Assembly (NCBI GenBank): GCA_946481235.1 | Contig: CAMLME010000082.1 | Span: 1 to 8,503, forward strand | DNA length: 8,503 nucleotides | From: an uncultured Methylobacillus sp. | GTDB taxonomy: Bacteria; Pseudomonadota; Gammaproteobacteria; Burkholderiales; Methylophilaceae | Reading direction: 5' to 3' | Shown here: positions 1 through 6,803 of the stretch, piece by piece | Layout of the letters: every line of letters begins with the position of its first letter | Numbering within the stretch: the stretch's first letter is position 1 | The notes under the pieces: model-generated | The model's database searches: none | The model's input: only the letters and a program-made list of their open reading frames with translations | Told to the model about the DNA's origin: nothing | Program-made: the position numbers and the translations under genes

Positions 1-2
1 CC

Positions 3-455
3 ATTGCCCAGTTGAACCAGGCCGGTTTCCGCGTCGCACTGGCGACCAACCAGTCCGGCATCAGCCGTGGGCTTTTCGACATGGCAACGCTGAATGCGAT
101 CCACGACAAGATGCACCGCGCGCTGGCGCAGTACGGCGGCCGCATCGACGCGCTGTTCTACTGCCCGCACGCGGCCGACGACAACTGCAATTGCCGCAAG
201 CCCAAGCCCGGCATGATGGAAGAAATATCCCGCCGCTTCTCTGAAGACCTGCGCGGCGTGCCCAGCGTGGGCGACTCGCTGCGCGACCTGCAAGCCAGCG
301 TAGCCGTAGGCGCGCAGCCCATCCTGGTACTGACCGGCAAGGGCGAGAAAACGCAAGCCGCCGGCGATCTGCCGGAAAACACCTGGGTCTGCGCCGACCT
401 CGCCGAAGCAGCCCAGCGCATCATCTTCGAAAGAACGCCGTGGGGTATCGCTTGA
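3..455 (+). CDS. gmhB: D-glycero-beta-D-manno-heptose-1,7-bisphosphate 7-phosphatase, 5'-truncated by window edge
   Basis: This HAD-superfamily phosphatase removes the C7 phosphate of heptose 1,7-bisphosphate in the cytoplasm, a step toward ADP-heptose for the LPS inner core. The reading frame is open to the left edge, so the start lies outside. About 150 residues are visible, against roughly 180-190 in the family, so the missing part should hold the DxD nucleophile motif. Visible residues include HAD motif II (TNQSG, visible residues 15-19) and the family's zinc loop with C54, H56, C62 and C64 (CPHAADDNCNC). The RKPKPG lysine motif follows directly, and motif IV is GDSLRD with D91 and D95. 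The zinc loop separates GmhB from the related histidinol-phosphatase and other HAD enzymes only in part, since HisB-N also carries such a loop; the short stand-alone form and the plsC neighbour favour GmhB. The stop is 45 bases before plsC, suggesting co-transcription. Confidence 0.9.
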   Translation: MAQLNQAGFRVALATNQSGISRGLFDMATLNAIHDKMHRALAQYGGRIDALFYCPHAADDNCNCRKPKPGMMEEISRRFSEDLRGVPSVGDSLRDLQASVAVGAQPILVLTGKGEKTQAAGDLPENTWVCADLAEAAQRIIFERTPWGIA

Positions 456-500
456 TCGCAATCTCGCTCTCCGCCGCTTCACTCCTGTAATCGTTCTTTC

Positions 501-1211
501 ATGACCCGACTGCGTTCGCTGATTTTCAATCTGGGCATGTGGATAACGATTCCGCCTTTCGCCTTGTTGGCGATCCTGCTGATTCCCTTGCCTGCCGTGA
601 CCCGCTCCCGCATCGTCGGCGGTTGGGCGCACTTCGTGGTGTGGTGGCTGAAGCTGACCTGCAACTTGGAATATCGCGTCATCGGACGCGAAAACATCCC
701 CAACCAGGCCTGCGTCGTACTCGCCAAGCACCAATCCGCCTGGGAAACCATCGCCTTTCAGACCATCTTCCCGCCGCAAATCTGGGTAATGAAGCGTGAG
801 CTGCTATGGATTCCCTTTTTCGGCTGGGCACTGGCAGCACTCTCTGCCATTGCCATCGACCGCTCCGCCGGCCGTGAAGCCCTGAAGCAGCTCGTCTCGC
901 AAGGAAAAAACCGACTCAAACGCGGCCTGTGGGTGGTGATCTTCCCCGAAGGCACCCGCATCTCCCCGGGCGAACGCGGCAAATACCACATCGGCGGCGC
1001 ATGGCTCGCAACCCACACCAACGCCACGGTCGTGCCGGTTGCCCACAACGCCGGCGAGTTCTGGCGCAAGAACAGCCTGCTCAAGCGCGCGGGAACGATC
1101 ACCGTCAGTATCGGTACGCCTATCAATGCCACCGGCATGAAGACGGATGAGCTGAACAAGAAGGTTGAGGAATGGATCGAGGCGGAAATGCCCCGACTGA
1201 ACACCCTGTGA
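501..1211 (+). CDS. plsC: 1-acyl-sn-glycerol-3-phosphate acyltransferase (PlsC/LPLAT family)
   Basis: This enzyme acylates lysophosphatidic acid at sn-2 to give phosphatidic acid, the second acylation in phospholipid synthesis, at the inner membrane. The 236-residue length is normal for the family. A hydrophobic N-terminal segment spans about residues 8-33. The acyltransferase motifs follow in order: HQSAWE (H77 to E82), then the AIDR motif near 118-121, then FPEGTR at 148-153, which binds the glycerol phosphate. Motif I has Glu where the E. coli enzyme has Asp (HX4D). The start is firm: the frame has no other ATG, GTG or TTG between the gmhB stop and this ATG. I see no clear Shine-Dalgarno sequence, so translation may be coupled to or follow gmhB. 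The last four bases overlap the preferred GTG start of the next gene. A related lysophospholipid or ornithine-lipid acyltransferase is possible but less likely. Confidence 0.9.
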   Translation: MTRLRSLIFNLGMWITIPPFALLAILLIPLPAVTRSRIVGGWAHFVVWWLKLTCNLEYRVIGRENIPNQACVVLAKHQSAWETIAFQTIFPPQIWVMKRELLWIPFFGWALAALSAIAIDRSAGREALKQLVSQGKNRLKRGLWVVIFPEGTRISPGERGKYHIGGAWLATHTNATVVPVAHNAGEFWRKNSLLKRAGTITVSIGTPINATGMKTDELNKKVEEWIEAEMPRLNTL

Positions 1212-1918
1212 GCGAACGGCTACTCAAGCTCGCCAACGGCCACAGCATTCCGTATCTCCTCAAAGTCAGCGCCCGCCGCCGCACCATCGGCCTGCAGATC
1301 GACGAGAAAGGCCTCACGGTTCACATCCCAAGGCGCGTCCCTCAGCACACCGTGGAAAGCCTGCTGCAGGACAAATCCGACTGGATCACCCGCAAACTCG
1401 CCAAATGGACGGATCGCCCGGCTGCCATCGAATGGCAGGACGGTGCCACGCTGCGCTATTTAGGTCAGGAAATCCGGCTGGCCTTGCGCCGGGATACAAA
1501 AAGCCGCGCCGTGGACTTCGACGGCACCCGACTCCACCTTGCCCTGCCCAACCCCGACGATGCACAAGCCGTGCAGCGCAAAGTCGTCCAATGGCTCGCC
1601 AAGCAATCCCGCCCGGACTTCACCCGACGCATCGAGTTGCTCGCCGCCAAGCTGGGCGTGCCCACGCCGCCGCTGTATCTCTCCAGCGCCCGAACCCGCT
1701 GGGGTAGTTGCAACTCACGCGGGGAGATACGGCTGAACTGGCGCCTGATCCAGGCACCGCCGCATATCATTCATTATGTTGTCGCGCACGAACTGGCGCA
1801 TTTGAAGGAGATGAATCACAGCCCGAAATTCTGGGCTTGGGTGGGCAAGTTGTGCCCAGAGTATGAGGCGGCGAGGCAGGAATTAAAGGCTATTTCGGCG
1901 GAGTTGCATTTGGTCTAG
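1208..1918 (+). CDS. YgjP-like M48-family (DUF45) zinc metallopeptidase
   Basis: This is a predicted cytoplasmic metal-dependent hydrolase of the YgjP/DUF45 (SprT-like gluzincin) family; its physiological substrate is not established. No signal peptide or membrane segment is visible. The N-terminal half is rich in beta strands and basic residues. The C-terminal half carries the family signature RTRWGSCNSRG, then LNWRL, then the zinc site HELAH (H194, E195, H198) with a further histidine at 204 in the NHSPKFW motif. I chose the GTG start at 1208 because it forms a GTGA overlap with the plsC stop, giving a 236-residue protein, and homologues usually begin close to the LANG..IPY segment. An in-frame ATG at 1172 would add 12 residues and has an AAGG-type ribosome site 7 bases upstream, so it is a real alternative. 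The gene probably closes a gmhB-plsC transcription unit. Confidence 0.85.
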   Translation: MSERLLKLANGHSIPYLLKVSARRRTIGLQIDEKGLTVHIPRRVPQHTVESLLQDKSDWITRKLAKWTDRPAAIEWQDGATLRYLGQEIRLALRRDTKSRAVDFDGTRLHLALPNPDDAQAVQRKVVQWLAKQSRPDFTRRIELLAAKLGVPTPPLYLSSARTRWGSCNSRGEIRLNWRLIQAPPHIIHYVVAHELAHLKEMNHSPKFWAWVGKLCPEYEAARQELKAISAELHLV

Positions 1919-2047
1919 CACCCGTATGGGCGGATGAGTGTAGCGTTATCGCACTACAAATTCAGAATGCAAAAAGCCGGCAAAACCGGCTTTCACCTCC
2001 TTTAACAAGCTCAGGGTAAGCCTCTCCCCCAAGATCAGAGCGAATAG
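1919..2047. other. Convergent intergenic spacer
   Basis: This 129-bp spacer lies between the metallopeptidase stop and the ccoI stop, which face each other. It holds the terminator hairpin at 1971-1993 and a weak, imperfect inverted repeat at 1939-1958 (TGTAG facing CTACA). I see no open frame of useful size and no room for a ccoS gene of about 50-60 codons. Nothing is recognisable in 1994-2047. Confidence 0.7.
1971..1993 (-). terminator. Rho-independent terminator, best oriented for the cco operon, possibly bidirectional
   Basis: A perfect 8-bp inverted repeat, AAAGCCGG at 1973-1980 and CCGGCTTT at 1986-1993, encloses a 5-base loop. Read on the minus strand, the stem ends in a run of five T (complement of the A run at 1971-1975), as expected for an intrinsic terminator after ccoI, whose stop is 54 bases upstream. 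Read on the plus strand, the stem ends in TTT and then a C-containing tract, so it would be weaker for the gmhB-plsC-metallopeptidase transcript. Its place between convergent genes supports use by both. Confidence 0.8.
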
Positions 2048-4465
2048 TTATCGCAACCGCAACGCGTTCAGCACCACCACCAGCGAACTCACCGACATCC
2101 CCAGTGCCGCCAACCACGGCGAAATAAACCCCGTCGCCGCAAAAGGAATCGCCAGCAGGTTATACCCCAGCGCCCAGCCGAAATTCTGGCGGATCACGTT
2201 CATGCCGAAGCGGCTGGTCGTCACGGCGTGTTCGATTTCCAGCAGGTTCTCGGTCAGCAGCACGATGTCACCGCTGGTACGTGCCATTTGCGTGCCGCTG
2301 CCCATGGCAATCGATACCTGGGCGCCGGCGAGTACCGGCGCATCGTTGATGCCATCACCGACCATCGCGACGACTTCGCCGTTTTGTTGCAGTTTTTGCA
2401 GCGCGGCAAGCTTTTGCTCCGGCCCGAGATCAGCCTGCCAATCATCGACGCCGAGGACTTGCGCGTGATGGGCAACGGCGTCGGCCGAGTCGCCGCTAAG
2501 GATGGACACGCGCAAACCGCGCTGACGAAGCTTCGAGATCATCTCGACCGCTTGCGGACGCAGCGTATCGGCGAGCACGAAGGCAGCCAGCACTCGCTCG
2601 CTATCGCTCAGCCAGACCAGCGTTGCGCCCGGCGGGATATCGTCTACTTCCAGCCGGTATTGCGCGGCGAGGGCGGGGTTCATGCCGACATTGCCCAGCG
2701 AGTAACGCTGCCCATCGATGGTGCCCGTCACGCCCTTGCCCGGCACGTTTTCGCTATGGCTCACGACGGGCAGGGAACTGCCCTCGGCCGCCTGCAGGAA
2801 GCTTTGCGCCAGCGGGTGCTCCGAAGCCTGCTCGAGGCTAGCTGCCAGCGACAGATACTCTTCAGCGGATTTATCGCCGATGGCTACCGTGCGCAGCAGC
2901 ACCGGTTTCCCCAGGGTCAGCGTGCCGGTCTTGTCGAAAATAAAATGCGTGGCACGAGACAGGGTTTCCAACGCATGGCCGCGTGTCAGCAGTACGCCGC
3001 GCTTGACCAGGTGTGAGCCGGCAGCGGCGAAAGCGGCCGGGGCCGCCAGTGAAAGAGCGCACGGGCAACTGATGACCAGCACCGCCAACATGATTTCAAA
3101 AGCTTTGGCGGGCTCGATACGCCACCAATACCAGCCGACTACAGCTACCAGCGCGAGCAGGATGTAGGTAAACCAGCTTGCCAGCCGGTCCACCATTTGC
3201 GCCAGGCGGGGCTTTTGCGCCTGGGCGCGATCCAGCAGGCGGGCGATGCCGGCCAGCACGGTTTGCTCGCCGACGCCGCTGACGCGAATCAGCAGCGGGC
3301 TTTCATAATTGATGCTGCCGGCGTAGACATGGTCACCGGGTGACTTCGGCAGGGGACGGCTTTCGCCGGTGAGCAGCGATTCGTCAGCATTGCTCTCGCC
3401 CTCTTCCACGATGCCGTCCGCGGCAATGGTTTCACCCGGCTTGGCGAGGATCAGTTCGCCGATGGATAATTCATGCACCGCCACCAATTCATGCTGCTGA
3501 TCGGCGCCGACGCGCGTTGCCATGGCCGGCACCAGACGCAACAGGTTCTCGGCGGCTTCGACGGATTTCTCGCGTGCGTTGCGCTCCAGGAAGCGGGCAC
3601 CCAGCAGGAAGAAAACAAGCATGGTGATGGTGTCGTAATACACCACGCCATCGCCCTGCAGCGTCGCCCAGACGCTGCCGAAGAAACCGGCCAGCACGCC
3701 CAGCGTGATCGGGGTATCCATGTTTACCTGGCGATGCATGAGCGCGCGCCAGGCGGAGTTGTAGAACGGCAGGGCCGAATACAGGATGGCGGGCGCGGTC
3801 AGAAGCAGGCTGAACCAGCGCAGCAACTCACGGGTCGCGTGCTCCATGCCTTGCACATCGCCGGCGTACAGCGCGACGGCGAGCATCATCACCTGCCCGG
3901 AAGAAATCCCGGCAACCGCCAGACGGCGGATATCGCCCTTGCGGCGCTCCTGGCGTCTTTCTTCCTGCTGCTGTGCATTAAACGGATGGGCCTGGTATCC
4001 CAGCTTGCGGATTTCGGCGAGGATGGCGGACAGCTTGACCCGGGACTCATCCCAGCTGATACGGGCACGATGGGAGGCGTAGTTGACACTCACGTCATGC
4101 ACCCCTGGAATCTGCTTCAGGTGACGTTCGTTCAGCCAGATACAGGCGGCGCAGGTAATGCCTTCGAGGATCAGCGAAGCTTGCTTGAGGTGCTCGCCCG
4201 TTTCATGCACAAAGCTTTTCTGCACCTCGGGGTGATCGTAAAGATCCAGCTTGCGCAGCTCTTCCGGCACCAGTTCCTCGACGCTTTGCGGCATCTCGGT
4301 ACGGTAGCGGTAATAATCTTCCAGGCCGTTGTCGACGATGGACTCGGCCACCGCCTGGCAGCCATGGCAGCAAAGATCGCGCGGCTCGCCGAGGATGGAG
4401 GCGCGAAACGGACTGGCCTCCGGAACAGGCAGGCCGCAGTGATAGCAGGCAGTGTCCGCGTTCAT
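2048..4465 (-). CDS. ccoI: Copper-transporting P1B-type ATPase CcoI/FixI (cbb3 oxidase maturation)
   Basis: CcoI is an inner-membrane P1B ATPase needed to supply copper to the CuB site of cbb3 oxidase. The 805-residue protein shows the full layout. First comes an N-terminal cysteine module with C7, C10, C32, C33 and C36 (CYHC and CCHGC), typical of FixI/CcoI ATPases. A heavy-metal-associated domain follows with its CAAC pair (C105, C108). Hydrophobic segments lie near 182-202, 214-234, 251-269 and 276-293. The actuator motif TGES starts at 366, the CPC metal-binding motif in the membrane is at 467-469, and the phosphorylation loop DKTGT is at 511-515, with D511 the phosphorylated residue. An HP motif (SEHPLA) and the hinge GDGIND at 703-708 follow, then two C-terminal hydrophobic segments. 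All key residues are present, so it should be active. It starts 13 bases after the ccoH stop without a clear Shine-Dalgarno site, so coupling to ccoH is likely. The cco context separates it from CopA. Confidence 0.95.
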   Translation of the reverse strand: MNADTACYHCGLPVPEASPFRASILGEPRDLCCHGCQAVAESIVDNGLEDYYRYRTEMPQSVEELVPEELRKLDLYDHPEVQKSFVHETGEHLKQASLILEGITCAACIWLNERHLKQIPGVHDVSVNYASHRARISWDESRVKLSAILAEIRKLGYQAHPFNAQQQEERRQERRKGDIRRLAVAGISSGQVMMLAVALYAGDVQGMEHATRELLRWFSLLLTAPAILYSALPFYNSAWRALMHRQVNMDTPITLGVLAGFFGSVWATLQGDGVVYYDTITMLVFFLLGARFLERNAREKSVEAAENLLRLVPAMATRVGADQQHELVAVHELSIGELILAKPGETIAADGIVEEGESNADESLLTGESRPLPKSPGDHVYAGSINYESPLLIRVSGVGEQTVLAGIARLLDRAQAQKPRLAQMVDRLASWFTYILLALVAVVGWYWWRIEPAKAFEIMLAVLVISCPCALSLAAPAAFAAAGSHLVKRGVLLTRGHALETLSRATHFIFDKTGTLTLGKPVLLRTVAIGDKSAEEYLSLAASLEQASEHPLAQSFLQAAEGSSLPVVSHSENVPGKGVTGTIDGQRYSLGNVGMNPALAAQYRLEVDDIPPGATLVWLSDSERVLAAFVLADTLRPQAVEMISKLRQRGLRVSILSGDSADAVAHHAQVLGVDDWQADLGPEQKLAALQKLQQNGEVVAMVGDGINDAPVLAGAQVSIAMGSGTQMARTSGDIVLLTENLLEIEHAVTTSRFGMNVIRQNFGWALGYNLLAIPFAATGFISPWLAALGMSVSSLVVVLNALRLR

Positions 4466-4486
4466 TCAGGTCGACCGATCAGGTCG
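4466..4486. repeat. Short direct repeat at the ccoH-ccoI junction
   Basis: The octamer TCAGGTCG occurs at 4466-4473 and again at 4479-4486, with a 13-base period. On the minus strand the first-transcribed copy carries the ccoH TGA stop, and the second copy ends just before the ccoI ATG. The copies are in different frames. A short CCGA/TCGG hairpin can form between them. This may be a small duplication or chance; a role in coupling ccoI translation is speculative. Confidence 0.4.
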
Positions 4487-5264
4487 GATCATCTACCAGC
4501 AGCGATTTCTTGGTGTGGAACACATCCTTGCCGCGCTCGATATGGATTTCGACCACCCAGCGACCGGCGTCGGACAGCAGGATCTCGCCCTGGTATTCGC
4601 CGGGAACGGAAGATTTCAGCTCCATAGAGCGATCATCCTTGCTATTGGCCATGCGCCAGAAACCAAAGGTAACGCTGTCGGCCTCGACAGGCTGCCCCTG
4701 GGCATCGCGCACGATAAGCTTTACCGGTGTGTTGACGTCGCTCTTCAGCTCATCCAGACCCTGCACTTCAACTTGCCAGCCGAGATTGCGCTGTTCCTGA
4801 ACCTGTTGCTGATGCGGTTCGTAAAGTTTGTTGCGATCATGCGGGATCACGCCGGGGAAAACGGTATGCACCTTTTCCTTGTCCTGGCTGGGAAGAAACC
4901 AGCCGACAACCCAGTTGGGCAGTCCGTGCGTGGCGACCGACAGCAGAATGGCATTGAAAATTGCCAGGAAAACGAAAAAGGCAATCAGCAATTTGGGCGC
5001 CCAATGCATCTTTTCCTTCTTCTTCCAGGTCACGCTGAAGACGCCAAGCACTGCAGCCGTGGCAAGGAAGACCACCAGGTGAATCGCCAGGACGTCTCCG
5101 TCTTGCGGATGGGTGACGCCATAGGCGAGATAGGCAAGGAAAGGCAACAGACCAGCGAGGATGGCGCTCCAGTAGCTGGAAAGGTTCAGCCGTCGTCCCA
5201 TAAAGAATATCAGGACGACAGCAATCAGGCCGCCGAACAGGGTTTCCGTCATCGTCACCAGCAT
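4479..5264 (-). CDS. ccoH: FixH/CcoH-type cbb3 oxidase assembly protein with N-terminal multi-spanning extension
   Basis: CcoH/FixH is a membrane protein needed for stable assembly of cbb3 oxidase. The C-terminal part, about 127-261, is a predicted periplasmic beta-rich domain of the FixH type. Its features include the LGWQVEV segment, VRDAQGQPV, then a PGEYQG..LSDAGRWVVEI pattern. The preceding hydrophobic segment at about 91-112 matches the usual single FixH anchor. Three further hydrophobic segments (about 9-23, 31-49, 57-78) lie before it, separated by the basic stretch WKKKEK at 80-85. Total length is 261 residues, against roughly 150-180 for classical FixH. The start lies 3 bases after the ccoG stop, with AGGA about 10 bases upstream; an ATG four codons later is also possible. 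The ccoG-ccoH-ccoI order supports the assignment. Confidence 0.8.
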   Translation of the reverse strand: MLVTMTETLFGGLIAVVLIFFMGRRLNLSSYWSAILAGLLPFLAYLAYGVTHPQDGDVLAIHLVVFLATAAVLGVFSVTWKKKEKMHWAPKLLIAFFVFLAIFNAILLSVATHGLPNWVVGWFLPSQDKEKVHTVFPGVIPHDRNKLYEPHQQQVQEQRNLGWQVEVQGLDELKSDVNTPVKLIVRDAQGQPVEADSVTFGFWRMANSKDDRSMELKSSVPGEYQGEILLSDAGRWVVEIHIERGKDVFHTKKSLLVDDPT

Positions 5265-5267
5265 GGT

Positions 5268-6695
5268 CTAGTTTTCCTGTCCGCTAATAAAGCCAACTTT
5301 ACGTACTATTGGTTCGCGCGGGGCGGATTCCGCCGTCACGACGAATTCAAACTCGCGCGTCTTTTTCGCCATGTCTTCCGGCAGATCGATTTTCGCATTC
5401 AGGAGCAGATCCTTGCCGGCACGGACGCGTATTGTCGATACCTTCCCGAGATCAAGCGCGCTTGCGGGAATTCCGCTCACTGCCACCTGATAGGTTTGAT
5501 CGGCTTCGGTTTTGTTGACGATGTGCACATGATAACGATTACGCACGCTGCCATCGGAAAGCTTGACGAATAATGGCTGACGTATCTGCTGCACACGCAC
5601 CTCGGCATCGCTGCGGGTACCGATGTTGTAACCCAGCGCCCCGATCATGATGATCAATGCAGCGGCGTATCCCAACACCTTGAGGCTCTTCCACTTGAGG
5701 TGAGGTTTTTCCGGGTGCTCACTCTTCAGGTTGCGCTCGGAATCGTAGCGGATCAGACCGCGAGGAAAGCCAACCGAATCCATGATGTTGTTGCAGGCGT
5801 CGATGCACAGGCCGCAGGAAATACACTGGTATTGCAGGCCGTTCCGGATGTCGATGCCAGTCGGGCAAACCTGGACGCAGAAACCGCAATCGATGCAATC
5901 GCCATGGCCCTTGGCCTGACGCTCCTCACGCGTGCGCAGCCCTTCTTTCGGCAGCGAACGTCCGGCGGTGCCTTCGCCGCGGCGTGTATCGTAGCTAACC
6001 GCAAGTGTGTCCTGTTCATACATCACGCTCTGGAAACGGGAGTAAGGGCAAATGTAATTGCAGATCTGCTCGCGCGCATGGCCGCCGGCGACGTAAGTGG
6101 TAATGGTCAGGGTGACAACAGTGATGTAGGCCGCCTGTGCGGCTTCGCCAGTGAAGAACTTATGCAACAGATCGGGAGCATAAGCAAAGTAAGCCGCAAA
6201 CGTGAAACCGGTCCAGAAAGAAACCAGGATCATGAAGAAATGCGATGAGCCGATCTTGAGGATTTTCTCGAGATTCCATGGCTGTTTGCTCAAGCGCATG
6301 CGCGCCGGACGCTCGCCCTGGATCATGTGCTCGATCAGCATGAACATGTCGGTCCATAACGTCTGGAAGCAGAAATACCCGCACCAGGCCCGGCCGACCA
6401 GCCCAGTCACGAAAAACAGTAATGCGGCAGCAATGAACAGCAACATCGACAGCCAGAAAATATCCTGCGGATAAACCACGAGGTCGAAGATGAAAAACCG
6501 TTTTGAAACCAGGTCGAACATGATGGCCTGATCGGCGGAGCTTGCGCGGTCCCATTGCACCCACGGCAATGAAAAGAAGACGGTATAGGCCAGCACGAGT
6601 ATGCCGGTCTTGAAATTGCGGAATTTGCCCTCTACCGAACGGACAAAAATCGGGATGCGCTTCTGGTACAAGTGCACTTCGTTTTCAGTTGCCAT
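5268..6695 (-). CDS. ccoG: cbb3 oxidase maturation protein CcoG (FixG/RdxA), polyferredoxin-like with IgD-like C-terminal domain
   Basis: CcoG is an inner-membrane iron-sulfur protein; family work links it to Cu(II) reduction for cbb3 oxidase assembly. Numbering from the ATG at 6695 (475 residues), hydrophobic segments lie near 31-47, 82-101, 154-173, 188-204 and 339-357. Conserved cysteines sit in the membrane part (AWCGYFC, C105 and C109) and in EQICNYICPYSRF (C212, C216). Two 4Fe-4S motifs follow: C267, C270, C273, C277 with CP, and C291, C294, C297, C301. The C-terminal part beyond about 358 is the beta-rich, Ig-like FixG domain on the other face of the membrane. A GTG lies directly before the ATG, but the AGG of the ribosome site is 6 bases from the ATG and only 3 from the GTG, so I prefer the ATG. 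A 108-base gap separates it from ccoP, and it is followed after 3 bases by ccoH. Confidence 0.95.
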   Translation of the reverse strand: MATENEVHLYQKRIPIFVRSVEGKFRNFKTGILVLAYTVFFSLPWVQWDRASSADQAIMFDLVSKRFFIFDLVVYPQDIFWLSMLLFIAAALLFFVTGLVGRAWCGYFCFQTLWTDMFMLIEHMIQGERPARMRLSKQPWNLEKILKIGSSHFFMILVSFWTGFTFAAYFAYAPDLLHKFFTGEAAQAAYITVVTLTITTYVAGGHAREQICNYICPYSRFQSVMYEQDTLAVSYDTRRGEGTAGRSLPKEGLRTREERQAKGHGDCIDCGFCVQVCPTGIDIRNGLQYQCISCGLCIDACNNIMDSVGFPRGLIRYDSERNLKSEHPEKPHLKWKSLKVLGYAAALIIMIGALGYNIGTRSDAEVRVQQIRQPLFVKLSDGSVRNRYHVHIVNKTEADQTYQVAVSGIPASALDLGKVSTIRVRAGKDLLLNAKIDLPEDMAKKTREFEFVVTAESAPREPIVRKVGFISGQEN

Positions 6696-6736
6696 CACTT
6701 ACCTATGTTTGCTAACCGGTTACTCTGAATCACAAA

Positions 6737-6757
6737 AAGACGAAAGGCCCACGTCTT
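6737..6757 (-). terminator. Possible attenuator or weak terminator between ccoP and ccoG
   Basis: AAGACG at 6737-6742 and CGTCTT at 6752-6757 form a 6-bp stem with a 9-base loop. Read on the minus strand the stem runs into a stretch of five T and then GTG. The stem is short and only half GC, so strong termination is unlikely. Partial termination or an mRNA end protecting the upstream structural-gene message would fit the position between structural genes and assembly genes. Confidence 0.35.
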
Positions 6758-6778
6758 GAACGCGAGCCCTTCTTGAAC
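6754..6778. repeat. 8-bp direct repeat in the ccoP-ccoG gap
   Basis: TCTTGAAC occurs at 6754-6761 and 6771-6778, with a period of 17 bases, in the noncoding gap. It does not match the FNR/ANR consensus TTGAT-N4-ATCAA. It could be a regulator half-site pair or chance. Confidence 0.3.
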
Positions 6779-6803
6779 ATACTACGCTTGTATCAATGTC
6801 AGA

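Noticed and set aside
1939..1958. Inverted repeat TGTAG/CTACA as a second terminator
   Set aside because: Only five base pairs are continuous, the inner part is mismatched and no T run follows on either strand.
2228..3016. Plus-strand open frame of 262 codons
   Set aside because: It is antisense to the ATP-binding part of ccoI, with low-complexity Arg/Gln/His-rich translation typical of a shadow frame.
3473..4627. Plus-strand open frame of 384 codons
   Set aside because: It lies antisense to ccoI and the end of ccoH, which have complete P-type ATPase and FixH signatures. The translation shows no recognisable domain and is a GC-driven shadow frame.
4452..5573. Plus-strand open frame of 373 codons
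   Set aside because: It spans the whole of ccoH antisense plus parts of ccoG, crosses real gene boundaries and shows no domain pattern.
6780..6803. Possible FNR/ANR site near TTGTATCAA
   Set aside because: Only one half resembles the consensus; the TTGAT-N4-ATCAA spacing and symmetry are missing, and it lies at the end of ccoP, not in front of the operon.
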